Shown here in pieces: positions 27,542-36,130 of a stretch of 64,000 nucleotides of DNA (position 1 is the first letter of the stretch; every line of letters begins with the position of its first letter). Position numbers and translations under genes: made by a program. Where the stretch lies: the NCBI RefSeq assembly GCF_030548205.1, contig NZ_JAUORV010000006.1:124001-188000 (forward strand). Reading direction: 5' to 3'. Below the pieces are notes generated by a model. The model was not told the origin of the DNA and made no database searches. It saw only the letters and a list, made by a program, of their open reading frames with translations. Source of the stretch: Aliiglaciecola sp. 3_MG-2023. Its GTDB lineage: Bacteria > Pseudomonadota > Gammaproteobacteria > Enterobacterales > Alteromonadaceae.

Positions 27542-27841
27542 ATGGCGTTAACCAAAGCTGAAATGGCTGAACATTTATTCGAAAAATTGGGTATTAATAA
27601 GCGGGATGCTAAAGATCTTGTTGAATCATTTTTTGAGGAAGTCCGAGAGGCACTTGAAGACGGAGAGCAAGTAAAATTATCCGGCTTCGGCAACTTTGAT
27701 TTACGTGAAAAAAATGAGCGTCCAGGTAGAAACCCTAAAACTGGAGAAGATATTCCCATTAAAGCACGCAGAGTTGTGACCTTTAGACCAGGTCAAAAAC
27801 TAAAAAGCCGTGTTGAAAATACGGAACCTTCAGACTCCTAG
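27542..27841 (+). CDS. ihfA: Integration host factor alpha subunit
   Basis: A 99-residue DNA-bending protein of the HU/IHF family. The opening [24 protein letters not shown] and the beta-arm [13 protein letters not shown], with the Pro that intercalates into DNA, identify the alpha subunit. It forms a heterodimer with IhfB, encoded elsewhere. The pheT-ihfA linkage (four-base gap) is the conserved gammaproteobacterial order. Confidence 0.97.
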   Translation: MALTKAEMAEHLFEKLGINKRDAKDLVESFFEEVREALEDGEQVKLSGFGNFDLREKNERPGRNPKTGEDIPIKARRVVTFRPGQKLKSRVENTEPSDS

Positions 27842-27851
27842 AGCAAACTGG

Positions 27852-27879
27852 TCACACCCTTAACGCCATAAGGGTGTGA
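27852..27879. terminator. Hairpin after ihfA, probable terminator without U-tract
   Basis: A perfect 11-bp inverted repeat TCACACCCTTA / TAAGGGTGTGA with a 6-base loop begins 11 bases after the ihfA stop. No T-run follows, so it may be an RNA-stabilising 3' end or part of a Rho-dependent terminator. Confidence 0.55.
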
Positions 27880-27963
27880 AACCTAACAAGTAAATTTCAT
27901 TGTCGCTGACTTCTAATCAGGAAGTTGACTGAACCCGCTCATTAAACAGAAATAGTAATATCC

Positions 27964-28551
27964 ATGTCTAAAAATCTTATACTGATTGCCGTCGTAATTG
28001 TTGCAGCTATTATTGCGTTGACACAATTGAACCATTTCAAATTGGATTTAGATTCAACGACTGACACAACGCAAGGGCAATCGGAAAAACAGCCAAGTTC
28101 AATTAAACAATACTCATACAATGATATTTTGAATAATGATGAGTTCAAACAAAGTATGCAGCAAGCCGTTGAAAATAACGATTTGGAACTTGCTAAATCA
28201 TTACAAAAAAGAGCCATTGAAATAGCTGAAGCAGCCAACTTGCCCGATACCGAAATGTCGCTAATATCAGGGGATAATGGACTGAGGTTTATGCAATTTT
28301 TAGCCAGTAGACAACTTTTTGTAGATAAATTCCAGAAATACTACCTTAGTTTCAAAGATATTCAGCAGTTAAAACGTGATTATCCTGAAGCACAAGATTT
28401 GTTTGAGCGTTCTGATCAACTGATTGACAAAAGAGACAAACAAATTCAGGCATTAGCAGAGCAACTTGCGCAAGAAAGTGGTGAAGAGGTTGAGATGTAT
28501 GTGCAGTTGGCGAAGGAACAATGGCAAGAGCGTCAGTCAAAGATCCCTTAA
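27964..28551 (+). CDS. Hypothetical membrane-anchored protein
   Basis: A 195-residue protein with an N-terminal membrane anchor (LILIAVVIVAAIIAL, residues 5-20) and no obvious cleavage site, so the rest probably faces the periplasm. The mature part is helical and highly charged (KSLQKRAIEIAEAA, DLFERSDQLIDKRDKQIQALAEQLAQESGEEVEMYVQLAKEQWQ) with coiled-coil character near residues 140-190. I do not recognise a family. It lies 122 bases after ihfA on the same strand and converges on the GGDEF/EAL gene. Confidence 0.75.
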   Translation: MSKNLILIAVVIVAAIIALTQLNHFKLDLDSTTDTTQGQSEKQPSSIKQYSYNDILNNDEFKQSMQQAVENNDLELAKSLQKRAIEIAEAANLPDTEMSLISGDNGLRFMQFLASRQLFVDKFQKYYLSFKDIQQLKRDYPEAQDLFERSDQLIDKRDKQIQALAEQLAQESGEEVEMYVQLAKEQWQERQSKIP

Positions 28552-28615
28552 AAGCAGATATTAAAACCAAAATTATTAGAATATAGCGCTATCACTAACG
28601 AATTAGTGAGGCTGT

Positions 28616-31231
28616 TTAATCCTCAAATCTCCAAACTTTTTCTTTTTCCCAGCTTGTGATCCAATTTGGTATTTTACTCGCCAACATAGGTTTAGCGATT
28701 CCATATCCTTGGGCCAATTCACAACCTAGATCTAATAGCGCTTTACCATGAGCAATGGTTTCCACACCTTCTGCGATTACTTTACGCTGGAAAGCATTGG
28801 CTAGGCTTACCACACCTTGAACAATGGCTAAGTCATCATTATCTTCCAACATATCACGCACAAAGCTCTGATCTATCTTAATTAGATATGCGGGTAAACG
28901 TTTGAGATAGGTTAATGAAGAGTAACCAGTGCCAAAGTCGTCAATGGCAAATCGAACTCCTAGCTCTTGGCATTGGATCATTGTTGTTGAGACAAGGCCA
29001 GTATCGTGCAAAGCACTGGTTTCAAGTATCTCTAGTTCTAAACGGTTTGGATTGACTTTAGGGTGGGCGCTTAATAGCGTCGCTAAACGAGAGGTAAAAT
29101 TACTTTGCTGTAATTGATAAGCACTAATGTTAACACTAATGGGCACATCTAAAGCTATTTTTTGCCATTGGTGTAGTTGAGACAACGCATTTTCAATAAC
29201 CCATTCGCCCACCTTTAAACTGATGCTGTGACCTTCTATCAGGGGTAAAAATTCTAACGGTGGTATCAGAGTATTGTCACTACGTTGCCAACGTATAAGT
29301 GCTTCAGCGCCAATAACCTTGCCTGTTCGCATGTTAATTTTGGGCTGGTAGTGCAATAGGAATTCATTATTGTCTAAGGCGAGTTGTATATTCTCTATAC
29401 TTTCACGTTGAGTATTAATGGCCATATCATGGGCAATATCAAACTGGTGATAGCGATTTTTACCGGCTTGTTTAGCCATATACATAGCTTGATCTGCATG
29501 TCGAATGAGTTGATCGGCATCTACATTGTCATGGGGATAAAGCGTCACGCCAATACTGGCTGAAACTTGCATTAACGCATCACCGACTTTGACGGGATCT
29601 GACGCTGCCTTTAATAACCGTTTTAACACCAGCTCAGTATCTTCAAATTGGTGTAAATCAACCATTACGGCAATAAATTCATCGCCGCCAATGCGTGCCA
29701 GAGTATCTCCTTCACGAAGGGCGTCCTTCATGCGTTGTGATACAGCTATGAGCAGTTCATCTCCTACATTATGCCCATAGGTATCATTGACGCTCTTGAA
29801 GCCATCTAAATCCATAAATGCAACGGCTAACGACTGATTGCGTCGCTCACACTGCATTGTTGCTTGTTTTAACCTATCTGCTAACAATACTCGATTAGGT
29901 AGGTTTGTTAAGGCATCATAGTGGGCTATGCGCTCAAGTTGTCCTTGATATGTTTTCATCGGCGTAATATCTGTGGACAATGAAACATAATGCAGAATTT
30001 CACCTGCGGCATTCTTTACCGCACTGATGGTGACTAATTCTGGATATATTTCGCCATTTTTACGCTGACTCCAAATTTCGCCGCGCCAATGACCGTGGGT
30101 CTTGACGGTATTCCACACTTCTTTATAAAAATCTGCGGGGTGACGATCGGAGCGAAAAATACTCGGGTCTTGGCCTTGAACATCTTGGAGTGAATATCCA
30201 GTTATCTGCGTAAAGGTATCGTTGATTTCAATAATTTTTACATTGGAATCGGTAATCATGATGCCTTCTTGGGCATGGGTAAATACGCTTGCCGCGCGTT
30301 CGAGTTTTTCTTCGGCTTGTTTTTTTTCTATGGCAATACTGGCCAAATTTGCAGTTTGTTCGATTAGCAACAGATCTGCGCTAGTCGGTCGGTGGGATTT
30401 TTGGTGATAGATTGCAAATGTCCCAAGCACATTCCCATTAGTGGAACGTATTGGCTCTGACCAACATGCACCTACGTCAGCCGCTTTTGCGAGTTCTTTA
30501 TATGGGGCCCAGTAAGGGTGGCTCTCAATATCATCTACAATCACCCGTTTATTTGTAAACGCTGCCGTTCCACAAGATCCGACGCCAATACCAATCTCTA
30601 TGCCGTTAAGTGCGTCATTATAGAATTGGGGTAAGCTGCTAGCGGTGCCAACAACTAAATGTTTTTGCGATTCGTCAAGTAATAAAATGCTACATAGCAT
30701 TTTTGGATTTTCTTGTTCTACTACCCGAACTATGGCGTTCAAAATGTCATTTAAAGGCTTGCCCCGGGAAATCAGTTCCAACACATGACGACCCGACTTT
30801 ACCCGCATCTCCGCCTGTTTGCGTTGGCTAATGTCGTGAATGATACCGACTAAAAAATGTTTTCCATGGGAGTCGGTAAAGCGGTTTTTTTTGGTCAGTA
30901 TGGTTTTTTCTTCGTTTCCTTCTACGGTCAATGTTTCTTCACATAGAATTTCTTTTCCTGTTTTTAACACCTCTTTGTCAATGGTTAAAAAATGCGCTCG
31001 TTCTTTAGCCGTGACTCTTTCTTCAAGTGTTTTGCCTAATACTTCTTTTCTTGTCAGCCCGAAGAGCTTACAAAATGCATCGTTTACAAGTAACAATCTG
31101 CATTCTTGGTCTTTAACAAAGAGTGGGTCGCCTGTGATATTGAAAGCAGCATTAAAGTACTTTTCAATTTCTCTTGGTTTTTCAAAAAATTGATGCAACG
31201 GAGGAGCATTTTTAGGCTTATTCGATGTCAT
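28616..31231 (-). CDS. PAS-GAF-PAS-GGDEF-EAL cyclic-di-GMP signalling protein
   Basis: An 871-residue cytoplasmic protein with no membrane segment. Domains in order: PAS (about 25-140), GAF (150-300), PAS with PAC (310-427), GGDEF (435-600) and EAL (612-865). The diguanylate cyclase motif GGDEF at 515-519 is intact, with an RxxD inhibitory site (R506-D509) five residues before it. The phosphodiesterase half keeps EAL at 643-645, DDFGTGYSS near 764 and EGVE near 821. Both activities are thus possible. The GAF contains SCGTAAF, a pattern common in redox- or ligand-sensing GAF domains. The signal is unknown. Confidence 0.95.
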   Translation of the reverse strand: MTSNKPKNAPPLHQFFEKPREIEKYFNAAFNITGDPLFVKDQECRLLLVNDAFCKLFGLTRKEVLGKTLEERVTAKERAHFLTIDKEVLKTGKEILCEETLTVEGNEEKTILTKKNRFTDSHGKHFLVGIIHDISQRKQAEMRVKSGRHVLELISRGKPLNDILNAIVRVVEQENPKMLCSILLLDESQKHLVVGTASSLPQFYNDALNGIEIGIGVGSCGTAAFTNKRVIVDDIESHPYWAPYKELAKAADVGACWSEPIRSTNGNVLGTFAIYHQKSHRPTSADLLLIEQTANLASIAIEKKQAEEKLERAASVFTHAQEGIMITDSNVKIIEINDTFTQITGYSLQDVQGQDPSIFRSDRHPADFYKEVWNTVKTHGHWRGEIWSQRKNGEIYPELVTISAVKNAAGEILHYVSLSTDITPMKTYQGQLERIAHYDALTNLPNRVLLADRLKQATMQCERRNQSLAVAFMDLDGFKSVNDTYGHNVGDELLIAVSQRMKDALREGDTLARIGGDEFIAVMVDLHQFEDTELVLKRLLKAASDPVKVGDALMQVSASIGVTLYPHDNVDADQLIRHADQAMYMAKQAGKNRYHQFDIAHDMAINTQRESIENIQLALDNNEFLLHYQPKINMRTGKVIGAEALIRWQRSDNTLIPPLEFLPLIEGHSISLKVGEWVIENALSQLHQWQKIALDVPISVNISAYQLQQSNFTSRLATLLSAHPKVNPNRLELEILETSALHDTGLVSTTMIQCQELGVRFAIDDFGTGYSSLTYLKRLPAYLIKIDQSFVRDMLEDNDDLAIVQGVVSLANAFQRKVIAEGVETIAHGKALLDLGCELAQGYGIAKPMLASKIPNWITSWEKEKVWRFED

Positions 31232-31843
31232 GATACAAACTCCCAGTCAGATAATGTTTAGCAAAAGATATAGACTAATGCGGCTGACCTTTGTGACGAT
31301 TTAACATTTTTGGTTCTGATACGCATCAACCTCGAATGCTATTATATTTTCCTTGGAATTAATGTTAATTATACATTGGTTATAGACAACTAGCATAAAG
31401 TTTACGAAATAAAGATTATCCCATCGAAAATTATGCTGGCCTTTGAGTGAAAATCTATTGCTAAGTAACTCGATGGCGTAAGTTGAGTATTATTAAAGAA
31501 TGATTGATTGCTAATTAGCGTTAATTTTAGTTGGTTTATAAAGATTCATTAAGCTAGCTCTTAATACTAAGCCAGGCTAGGGTGAAAATAAGAAAATACA
31601 TTCCGCCGATCACACATAGCATATTCTGCTGTTACTTTTATGAAGGCATTGTGTCTAAAGTGCTTTGATTGAATAGCAATATGCGAATGCATTACTTAGA
31701 AAAACAGAAAAACAGAAAAACAGAAAAACAGAAAAACAGAAAAACAGAAAAACAGAAAATCGAGAATGGTGAATTTAACTTTCGTTATGTTATTCATTCT
31801 TATATAGTTTTATTTATATCATCAATTTGCTTAAGAGGCCCCA
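31232..31843. other. 612-bp intergenic region upstream of nagZ
   Basis: A divergent gap between the GGDEF/EAL gene and nagZ. It is AT-rich, with stop codons in most frames, and contains a pure octanucleotide tandem repeat at 31701-31756, listed separately. No RNA gene, terminator or convincing promoter was identified. An open frame running through the repeat (from 31669) is low-complexity and overlaps nagZ out of frame, so I do not call it a gene. Confidence 0.5.
31701..31756 (+). repeat. Octanucleotide tandem repeat (AAAACAGA)7
   Basis: Seven uninterrupted, identical copies of AAAACAGA (56 bases), ending 87 bases before the nagZ start. Such pure short repeats slip during replication, so copy number probably varies between cells or strains. 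If the nagZ promoter lies upstream, the repeat is in its leader. Confidence 0.95.
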
Positions 31844-32857
31844 ATGGGACCAATAATGCTAGATGTCGAAGGGTACGAAATCAGTCCCGAGGAAAAAGAC
31901 ATCTTAGATCATCCACTAGTTGGCGGAATCATCTTATTTTCGCGAAATTATCACGATCAATTACAACTGAAAGCCTTGGTTACTGAATTACGCAAAAATG
32001 CCCGTAATGATGTGTTAATTGCCGTTGATCATGAGGGCGGCCGGGTACAACGTTTCCGCGACGGATTTAGTGCGATTCCAGCCATGGGCAGCTTATGTAG
32101 CAAAGATGAAAATCTCACCGAAAGGATTTTAGCCCAGTCTACAACCTTTGGTTGGCTGATGGCAGCAGAATTACTCGCCTTTGATATTGACATGAGTTTT
32201 GCACCAGTGTTGGATATACACGGTATATCGGACGTTGTTGGCGACCGCAGCTTTCATCAAAATTCTCAACATGTGATCTCTCTTGCTGGCGCGTTTATAC
32301 AAGGCATGCACAACGCCGGTATGAAGTGCACAGGCAAGCACTTCCCAGGTCATGGGAATGTAAAAGAAGACTCCCATGTGGCAATGCCGGTAGATAGTCG
32401 TAGCAAAGAAGAAATATTTCAACTAGATATGACGATTTTTGACAAGCTAAATCAACAAGGCTTGTTAGATGCAGTGATGCCTGCTCATGTTATTTATCCT
32501 GATGTTGATTCCTTACCCGCAGGTTTTTCGCCTACTTGGGTTGGTCAAATTTTACGTAAACAACTAGGATTTAACGGTGTGGTTTTTACTGATGATCTGT
32601 CGATGCAAGGGGCAGTGCAATTGGGCTCAATTGTAGAGCGTGTCAAAACCGGTTTAAATGCTGGCTGTGATATGGCATTGGTTTGCAATAGTCCCAAAGA
32701 TGCTGCTCAGGCTATCGATGGTTTACCCAGTGATTATACCTCTACGGGACGCGCAAAAAGCATGCGCAAGGGGCAGGTTTTAGATTTCCAACAATTACGA
32801 AAGACCGATAAATATCAACAGGCACTAAAAACACTAGGCGAATTTTGTGAAGCTTAA
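31844..32857 (+). CDS. nagZ: Beta-N-acetylhexosaminidase (NagZ)
   Basis: A 337-residue GH3 enzyme of cytoplasmic peptidoglycan recycling, removing GlcNAc from anhydro-muropeptides. The opening MGPIMLDVEGYEISPEEKDIL aligns with E. coli NagZ. The family motif KHFPGHG near residue 164, followed by the catalytic His region (VKEDSHVAMP), and the nucleophile Asp in FTDDLSMQGA near 248 are present. No signal peptide, as expected. A DASS transporter gene overlaps its 3' end by 11 bases, so the two are co-translated; a functional link is unproven. Confidence 0.96.
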   Translation: MGPIMLDVEGYEISPEEKDILDHPLVGGIILFSRNYHDQLQLKALVTELRKNARNDVLIAVDHEGGRVQRFRDGFSAIPAMGSLCSKDENLTERILAQSTTFGWLMAAELLAFDIDMSFAPVLDIHGISDVVGDRSFHQNSQHVISLAGAFIQGMHNAGMKCTGKHFPGHGNVKEDSHVAMPVDSRSKEEIFQLDMTIFDKLNQQGLLDAVMPAHVIYPDVDSLPAGFSPTWVGQILRKQLGFNGVVFTDDLSMQGAVQLGSIVERVKTGLNAGCDMALVCNSPKDAAQAIDGLPSDYTSTGRAKSMRKGQVLDFQQLRKTDKYQQALKTLGEFCEA

Positions 32858-34226
32858 TTATCCGGTTATTTGTATTGCATTTGTGATTTCTGCTGCGGTT
32901 TATACAGGTTTATATTTATTTTTGCAGCAAGATCACCTTATTGCCATTACCGCTTCTATCACCTTGTTCATTGCCACATTATGGGTATCAGAAGCCTTGC
33001 CCATTCCGGTAACCTCACTAATCCCATTTTTCGCCTTTCCAATGGCGGGAGTGATTACCCATAAAGAAGCCGCATCAGCACTTGGCAGCCATGTGATCTT
33101 GCTATTGATGGGGGCCTTTATGTTGTCAAAATCGTTGGAGCGCTCTAATGTCCACAGTCGATTAGCATTGTATATGATAAGAATGACGGGAAGCCAAAGT
33201 CCCAGACGTTTAGTGTTAGGTTTTATGTTAACCGCCGCTCTTTTGAGTATGTGGATTTCTAATACAGCGACAACCTTGATGTTGCTGCCCATAGTTTTGG
33301 CTATTGTTCCCCACATAAAACAGCAAAAGATCGTTGTTGCTTTGTTGCTGGGAATCGCTTACTCAGCAAGTTTAGGCGGGGTAGGTACACCAATAGGAAC
33401 TCCGCCAAATATTATTTTCATGAGCGTTTATGAAGAAGTTCAGGGGCATGAAATTGATTTTTTACAGTGGATGAAGACAGGTGTGCCCGTTGTCATTATT
33501 GCGATTCCCCTAATGGCAATCTGGCTAACCCGTGGCTTAAAAACCATGGAAGATTGTCATTTACCGAAAGTTGGACGTTGGCAAATAGCGGAAAAACGCG
33601 TATTGATTGTCTTTTCCTTTGTCGCGTTAGCGTGGGTATTAAGACCTTATTGGACAAGCTGGTTAAATATGCCTTTTGTTGGCGATAGCACCATTGCACT
33701 ATTAGGGGTAGTGCTAATGTTTCTAGTGCCAAATGGAAACTTAACAAAATACGGTAAAAAGGAAACTCTTTTGGATTGGCCTACTGCCAACGATATTCCC
33801 TGGGGAATGTTACTGCTATTTGCCGGAGGTATTTGCATCGCTAAGGCATTTAGCGCTTCTGGTTTGAGTGAGGTAATGGGAGGGTGGTTAAATGGATTGT
33901 CAGCGCTTCCTGTCCCTATATTAGTTTTGTCAATTTGCCTTTTTGTGACCTTTCTTACGGAGATAACATCCAATACCGCAACCGCGACTTTGTTGATGCC
34001 CATTTTAGCTACAGCAGGCATCGCTGCAGGTGTTGATCCTGCGCTCTTAATGATGCCAGCAGCAATGAGTGCCAGTTGTGCCTTTATGCTACCGGTAGCC
34101 ACCGCGCCAAACGCCATCGTTTATGGCACGGGTAAATTCAGTATTCAAACCATGGCCAGAGAAGGGTTTATGCTAAACATCATTGCCGCTTTAGTTATCA
34201 CTGGTGTCAGTGTTGTGACTTTCTAA
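32847..34226 (+). CDS. DASS-family (SLC13-type) sodium/anion symporter
   Basis: A 459-residue integral membrane protein with about eleven to twelve hydrophobic helices. The two family signature motifs for Na+ and carboxylate binding are present: SNTATT near residue 137 and SNTATAT near 374, together with GGVGTPIGTPPN near 173. DASS proteins import di- and tricarboxylates or sulfate with sodium. The start is GTG 32847, inside the last codons of nagZ (11-base overlap); the first membrane segment begins a few residues later. The substrate cannot be told; an association with muropeptide recycling would be new. It converges on the adenosyltransferase gene 17 bases away. Confidence 0.9.
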   Translation: MKLNYPVICIAFVISAAVYTGLYLFLQQDHLIAITASITLFIATLWVSEALPIPVTSLIPFFAFPMAGVITHKEAASALGSHVILLLMGAFMLSKSLERSNVHSRLALYMIRMTGSQSPRRLVLGFMLTAALLSMWISNTATTLMLLPIVLAIVPHIKQQKIVVALLLGIAYSASLGGVGTPIGTPPNIIFMSVYEEVQGHEIDFLQWMKTGVPVVIIAIPLMAIWLTRGLKTMEDCHLPKVGRWQIAEKRVLIVFSFVALAWVLRPYWTSWLNMPFVGDSTIALLGVVLMFLVPNGNLTKYGKKETLLDWPTANDIPWGMLLLFAGGICIAKAFSASGLSEVMGGWLNGLSALPVPILVLSICLFVTFLTEITSNTATATLLMPILATAGIAAGVDPALLMMPAAMSASCAFMLPVATAPNAIVYGTGKFSIQTMAREGFMLNIIAALVITGVSVVTF

Positions 34227-34243
34227 GTAAATTGAAACGCTAT

Positions 34244-34774
34244 CTAGGAAACCTTTGTTTCTTCGACGACGTAGTGATGGTTAATCGCTCTGGCCAATAC
34301 AAATAAGTAATCTGACAATCTATTTAAGTATTGTAAACAAATATCAGGTACTGGATAGTTTGTCAGTAAAGCCACCAAGCGTCTTTCTGCTCTTCTGGCT
34401 ACAGTTCGACAAACTTGCGCTTGTGCAGCAATAGGATGACCGCCGGGTAAGATAAAGTGGGTTTGTGGCGCTAATTGAGCCTGTAAAGTATCGATATGGG
34501 TTTCAATGGTTGTAAGGGCGCTATCGTTTAAAGCCGCATTGTCTGACATGGCAAACCCGATTTGAAACAAGTTTTTTTGAATATCCGTTAATAATTCAGT
34601 CTCAGCGCTGATCACCGGACAAAGACTATTGCTTATTAACAGGCCTACATTGGCATTCAGTTCATCTAAGCTTCCATAGCACTCTAAAACATCATCGTTT
34701 TTAGGCAAACGAACGACTTTATCCGCATAAATTTGGGTTTTACCTGTATCGCCTGTTTTTGTATAAATTTTCAA
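34244..34774 (-). CDS. PduO-type cob(I)alamin adenosyltransferase
   Basis: A 176-residue trimeric ATP:cob(I)alamin adenosyltransferase that makes adenosylcobalamin. Motifs: TKTGDTGKTQ at the N-terminus (ATP binding), CYGSLDELNANVG near residue 33, CRTVARRAERR near 125 and YLNRLSDYLFVLAR near 150. It is last in the minus-strand PilZ-mfd-csiV series, 18 bases after csiV. It suggests the cell uses B12 in an AdoCbl-dependent enzyme, perhaps by salvage. Confidence 0.93.
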   Translation of the reverse strand: MKIYTKTGDTGKTQIYADKVVRLPKNDDVLECYGSLDELNANVGLLISNSLCPVISAETELLTDIQKNLFQIGFAMSDNAALNDSALTTIETHIDTLQAQLAPQTHFILPGGHPIAAQAQVCRTVARRAERRLVALLTNYPVPDICLQYLNRLSDYLFVLARAINHHYVVEETKVS

Positions 34775-34792
34775 ATTAATTGCTCTTTAATT

Positions 34793-36130
34793 TTAATGGT
34801 TATCAAATGAAGCAGGTAAATCATAACGTCTGATTTGGATAATCATGCCGAACAACGGATGATCAAAATAATGCACTTGCTTGCTGATCACGCGGCGTAA
34901 TTGCTTAAATGGGTAGCTTTGTAATCGGTCAGGTTGGGGTAAAGATTGTTGTACCTGATTTGCTGCAGCGTCTTCTCTGAGATACGCCGGGGAGTCAAAA
35001 ACCGGTGCTCTGAAATCAATATCACTATCGATATGCAGGTATGGTGTACGCTGAATATAGCGCAAAAAGACTTTCACTGTGCCATCTAATTCCCAAATAT
35101 CATTACTATTTAGCGCTGCATCGTCAGAGGATACTTGGTTTTCATTGAGCACATCTAAGGCTGGCAATTTAAATTCAAAATTGTCATCTTCTAAAGCCAA
35201 TTTAATGTGTTCAATTAAGTCCGTTTGTTGTTCTTGTGGTGCCAGCTCAATTGCAGTTAAACCAGATGAAGTGATGCCTTCGCTCTGATCAACTGACAAC
35301 CTGTCTGCCAAGTTAGTCAGTGGTGAATTATTGCTATCTTCTGTCAGCCTTAAACCCGTTAAGGCATCGTATTCTTGACCATAGTTTTTGCCTGCAAATA
35401 AGTGCAGTGCTAAGGCGTCATCTTGGCCGAAAACAGTTTGCTGTCGCCAGCCCATATGAAGAATGGTTGATAACCCTCTTTGTCGATTAATGTCTCTTGC
35501 CAGCTCATTTAATTCAAAGCTATCAGATGAAAGTAATTGGGTTGCATGTAGCGCCGGATCTTCAACATGACTTATTACGCTGGGGACTTTTTCAATGAAA
35601 GGTTTTAGGGGCTTTTCACCTTCTATTCGACATAAAAGATTGTCTGGTAATCTGACGGGTTCTAACGGCAAATCAAGTTGCCAGATATCTAGATAAGCCA
35701 ACGAGTCTGTTGGATTTTCATTTTTGTCTTTCTTAATAAATTGCTCTTTATCAAATGCTACAAAGTTACCAAAGCTGTCGTTGAGTATGATTTCAGAACT
35801 GATAGTTTGTTGCTGTGAGGGTTTTGAAAAACACAATGGAAGCCCAACGAATACCTGTTCTAAATCAGGATATAGGTAGTCATGTAAGTTTTCAAAACCG
35901 ACAGGGGGAGTAATAGTGCTTATCTTGTCAGGAAATTTTTCGACAATAGAAGATGGGTCGATATTGCGTTTGTAGACAATCACTTCCACATCAAACCACC
36001 ACTGCTTTTCTTGACTGCTGGCAACACCGCTAATTGACAAAAATAGCCCAGCTAACATGGCTTTAGGGATGTACGCCTGACTTAATCTAAAACATTTTTG
36101 AGAACAGAACACTGCTAATCTACCTTTCAT
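34793..36130 (-). CDS. CsiV-family envelope protein
   Basis: A 445-residue exported protein with a signal-peptide-like N-terminus (a basic stretch, then AMLAGLFLSISGVASSQ). The mature start EKQWWFDVEVIVYKRN is characteristic of the CsiV family, and the C-terminal part contains HYFDHPLFGMIIQIRRYD. CsiV of Vibrio is a peptidoglycan-binding regulator of a lytic glycosylase (LtgA-type); the same role here is inference. The location directly after mfd, overlapping it by four bases (ATGA), is the arrangement seen in Pseudomonas and related bacteria. The middle part is acidic and poorly conserved. Confidence 0.78.
   Translation of the reverse strand: MKGRLAVFCSQKCFRLSQAYIPKAMLAGLFLSISGVASSQEKQWWFDVEVIVYKRNIDPSSIVEKFPDKISTITPPVGFENLHDYLYPDLEQVFVGLPLCFSKPSQQQTISSEIILNDSFGNFVAFDKEQFIKKDKNENPTDSLAYLDIWQLDLPLEPVRLPDNLLCRIEGEKPLKPFIEKVPSVISHVEDPALHATQLLSSDSFELNELARDINRQRGLSTILHMGWRQQTVFGQDDALALHLFAGKNYGQEYDALTGLRLTEDSNNSPLTNLADRLSVDQSEGITSSGLTAIELAPQEQQTDLIEHIKLALEDDNFEFKLPALDVLNENQVSSDDAALNSNDIWELDGTVKVFLRYIQRTPYLHIDSDIDFRAPVFDSPAYLREDAAANQVQQSLPQPDRLQSYPFKQLRRVISKQVHYFDHPLFGMIIQIRRYDLPASFDNH

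Noticed and set aside
31701-31756. Possible CRISPR or iteron array
   Set aside because: Units are 8 bases, directly adjacent without spacers, and no cas or replication gene is near.
31669-31986. Open frame through the octanucleotide repeat, running into nagZ
   Set aside because: Its first part is a KQKNRKTE-type low-complexity translation of the repeat and the rest is nagZ read out of frame; no ribosome-binding site or conserved motif.
33647-34117. 156-codon frame antisense to the DASS symporter
   Set aside because: The plus-strand frame shows clear DASS motifs and membrane helices; the antisense frame is a composition shadow.
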